Of a DNA stretch of 5,930 bases, positions 4,910-5,930 are shown piece after piece. The translations under genes were made by a program, and so were the position numbers. The notes beneath the pieces were generated by a model, which did not search any database, was not told the DNA's origin, and was given only the letters and a program-made list of their open reading frames with translations. Source of the stretch: Bacteroidales bacterium UBA1192 (lineage in GTDB: Bacteria > Bacteroidota > Bacteroidia > Bacteroidales > Bacteroidaceae); assembly GCA_002310175.1 (NCBI GenBank), contig DBYG01000044.1, positions 115,419-121,348 on the forward strand, in the 5' to 3' direction. Each line of letters starts with the position of its first letter. The stretch's first letter is position 1.

Positions 4910-5930
4910 GCTGGAGCTCGTCAAGCTGGATCTGGTCCAGGGGACCGGGGGCGTCAAGCATCACGTCGCGGCCGGAGTTGTTCTTGGGGAACGCTATGCA
5001 GTCACGGATACTGTCCAGACCGGCAAAAATACTTACTAAACGGTCCAGACCGAAAGCCAGACCTCCGTGGGGAGGTGCACCGTACTTGAAGGCATTCATC
5101 AGGAATCCGAACTTGGCCTGAGCCTGCTCGGGGGTGAATCCCAGGATCCTGAATATAGTGGCCTGCAGCTTGCTGTCATGGATACGGATGGAGCCGCCGC
5201 CCACCTCTATGCCGTTGATGACCATGTCATACGCGTTGGCACGCACACTTGCCGGATCGGTGTCCAGCATAGGAATATCCTCCGGCTTGGGGCTGGTGAA
5301 CGGGTGGTGCATGGCCATCAGACGGTTCTCCTCATCGCTCCACTCGTACATCGGGAAGTCAATCACCCAGAGACATTTGAACATATCCTTTCTGCGAAGA
5401 CCCAGCTCATCGGCCATCTTAAGACGTAATTCGGAAAGCTGTTTGCGGGTCTTCATGGCATCATCGCCGCTCAGGATGAGGATCAGGTCACCAGCTTCGG
5501 CATTCATGGCAGCCTTCAGTTGCTGCAGGACCTCCTGACTGTAGAACTTGTCAACCGATGACTTGACGGAGCCGTCGGCCTCAACCCGGGCATAGACCAT
5601 ACCCTTGGCACCTATCTGCGGGCGCTTCACGTATTCGGTCAGGGCATCAATCTGCTTGCGGGAGTATGTGGCGGCACCCTTTGCGCATATACCGCCTATG
5701 TATGCGGCGCTGTCGAAAACACCGAAACCGTGTCCCTTCAGCACATCCATCAGCTCCACAAAACGCATGTCAAACCTCAGGTCCGGTTTGTCACTGCCGT
5801 AGTACTTCATGGCATCCTGCCAGGTCATGCGCTGGAAAGGCTCCGTGAAATCAATGTTCAGGATACTCTTGAACAGATGCTTGGCCATAGCCTCGAAAAT
5901 CTGCAGGATATCCTCCTGCTCCACGAATGA
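4896..5930 (-). CDS. aspS: Aspartyl-tRNA synthetase, C-terminal part (partial, runs off right edge)
   Basis: This class II enzyme charges tRNA-Asp in the cytoplasm. The frame is open through the right edge; the last 344 codons are visible, about 60% of a typical bacterial protein of about 585-600 residues. The visible sequence opens SFVEQEDILQIFEAMAKHLF, which lies just after motif 2, so the anticodon-binding domain and motifs 1 and 2 are outside the window. Seen: MKYYGSDKPDLRF, then the GAD insertion domain characteristic of bacterial-type AspRS (roughly fragment residues 65-170), WVIDFPMYEW, HHPFTSPKPED, NGIEVGGGSIRIHD, and motif 3 GGLAFGLDRL (about 289-298 of the fragment), ending GPLDQIQLDELQLKVK. 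A GTG at 5922-5924 is an internal valine codon, not a start. Nothing visible tells whether the enzyme is discriminating or also charges tRNA-Asn. The stop codon lies within the 3' end of the convergent hydrolase gene. Confidence 0.97.
   Translation of the reverse strand, partial: SFVEQEDILQIFEAMAKHLFKSILNIDFTEPFQRMTWQDAMKYYGSDKPDLRFDMRFVELMDVLKGHGFGVFDSAAYIGGICAKGAATYSRKQIDALTEYVKRPQIGAKGMVYARVEADGSVKSSVDKFYSQEVLQQLKAAMNAEAGDLILILSGDDAMKTRKQLSELRLKMADELGLRRKDMFKCLWVIDFPMYEWSDEENRLMAMHHPFTSPKPEDIPMLDTDPASVRANAYDMVINGIEVGGGSIRIHDSKLQATIFRILGFTPEQAQAKFGFLMNAFKYGAPPHGGLAFGLDRLVSIFAGLDSIRDCIAFPKNNSGRDVMLDAPGPLDQIQLDELQLKVK

Noticed and set aside
4905..4925. Inverted repeats CTTGA/TCAAG and GAGCT-GG-AGCTC at the hydrolase-aspS junction, as a possible bidirectional terminator
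   Set aside because: No T-run follows on either strand, the two pairings exclude each other, and the bases encode the conserved DELQL end of aspS.
1..5930. Mobile element, CRISPR array, prophage, defence system, tRNA or rRNA gene
   Set aside because: All sequence outside short gaps is accounted for by seven housekeeping-type genes. No terminal repeats, spaced repeats, transposase or integrase motifs, or RNA-gene signatures were seen on either strand.

Overview
The window looks like ordinary core chromosome of a member of the Bacteroidota, most likely order Bacteroidales. Three observations point there. The protein sequences have the Bacteroidales flavour of their families, for example an EpsC-type serine acetyltransferase with an extended loop before the second active-site His, and a pheS with no pheT beside it. 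Exact matches to the Bacteroidetes -7 promoter box TAnnTTTG stand just upstream of, or at, the start of four genes. Shine-Dalgarno sequences are weak or absent. Base composition looks roughly half G+C throughout, with no island of different composition. Assignment below order level is not possible from this sequence alone.

Layout, left to right. The 5' part of pgk (minus strand, cut by the left edge) is followed by a 73-bp gap holding its probable promoter and an imperfect dyad. Then come cysE/epsC, nth and pheS, all on the minus strand. A 78-bp divergent intergenic region (60 bp if the upstream murB start is used) separates pheS from murB, which reads on the plus strand. A PhnP-like metallo-beta-lactamase-fold hydrolase follows murB by 19 bp. 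That gene converges on, and overlaps by 14 bp, the 3' end of aspS (minus strand, cut by the right edge).

Functionally this is a housekeeping cluster: glycolysis (pgk), cysteine biosynthesis (cysE), base-excision repair (nth), tRNA charging (pheS, aspS), peptidoglycan precursor synthesis (murB) and one hydrolase of uncertain substrate. The genes do not form a single pathway. Probable transcription units are pheS-nth (with possible read-through into cysE), cysE from its own box, pgk from its own box, and murB-hydrolase.

I found no mobile element, CRISPR array, tRNA, rRNA, toxin-antitoxin pair or defence system, and no convincing new biological system. The points most worth a second look are the dyad over the pgk promoter, the murB start that may be almost leaderless, and the PhnP-like enzyme with no C-P lyase gene in view.
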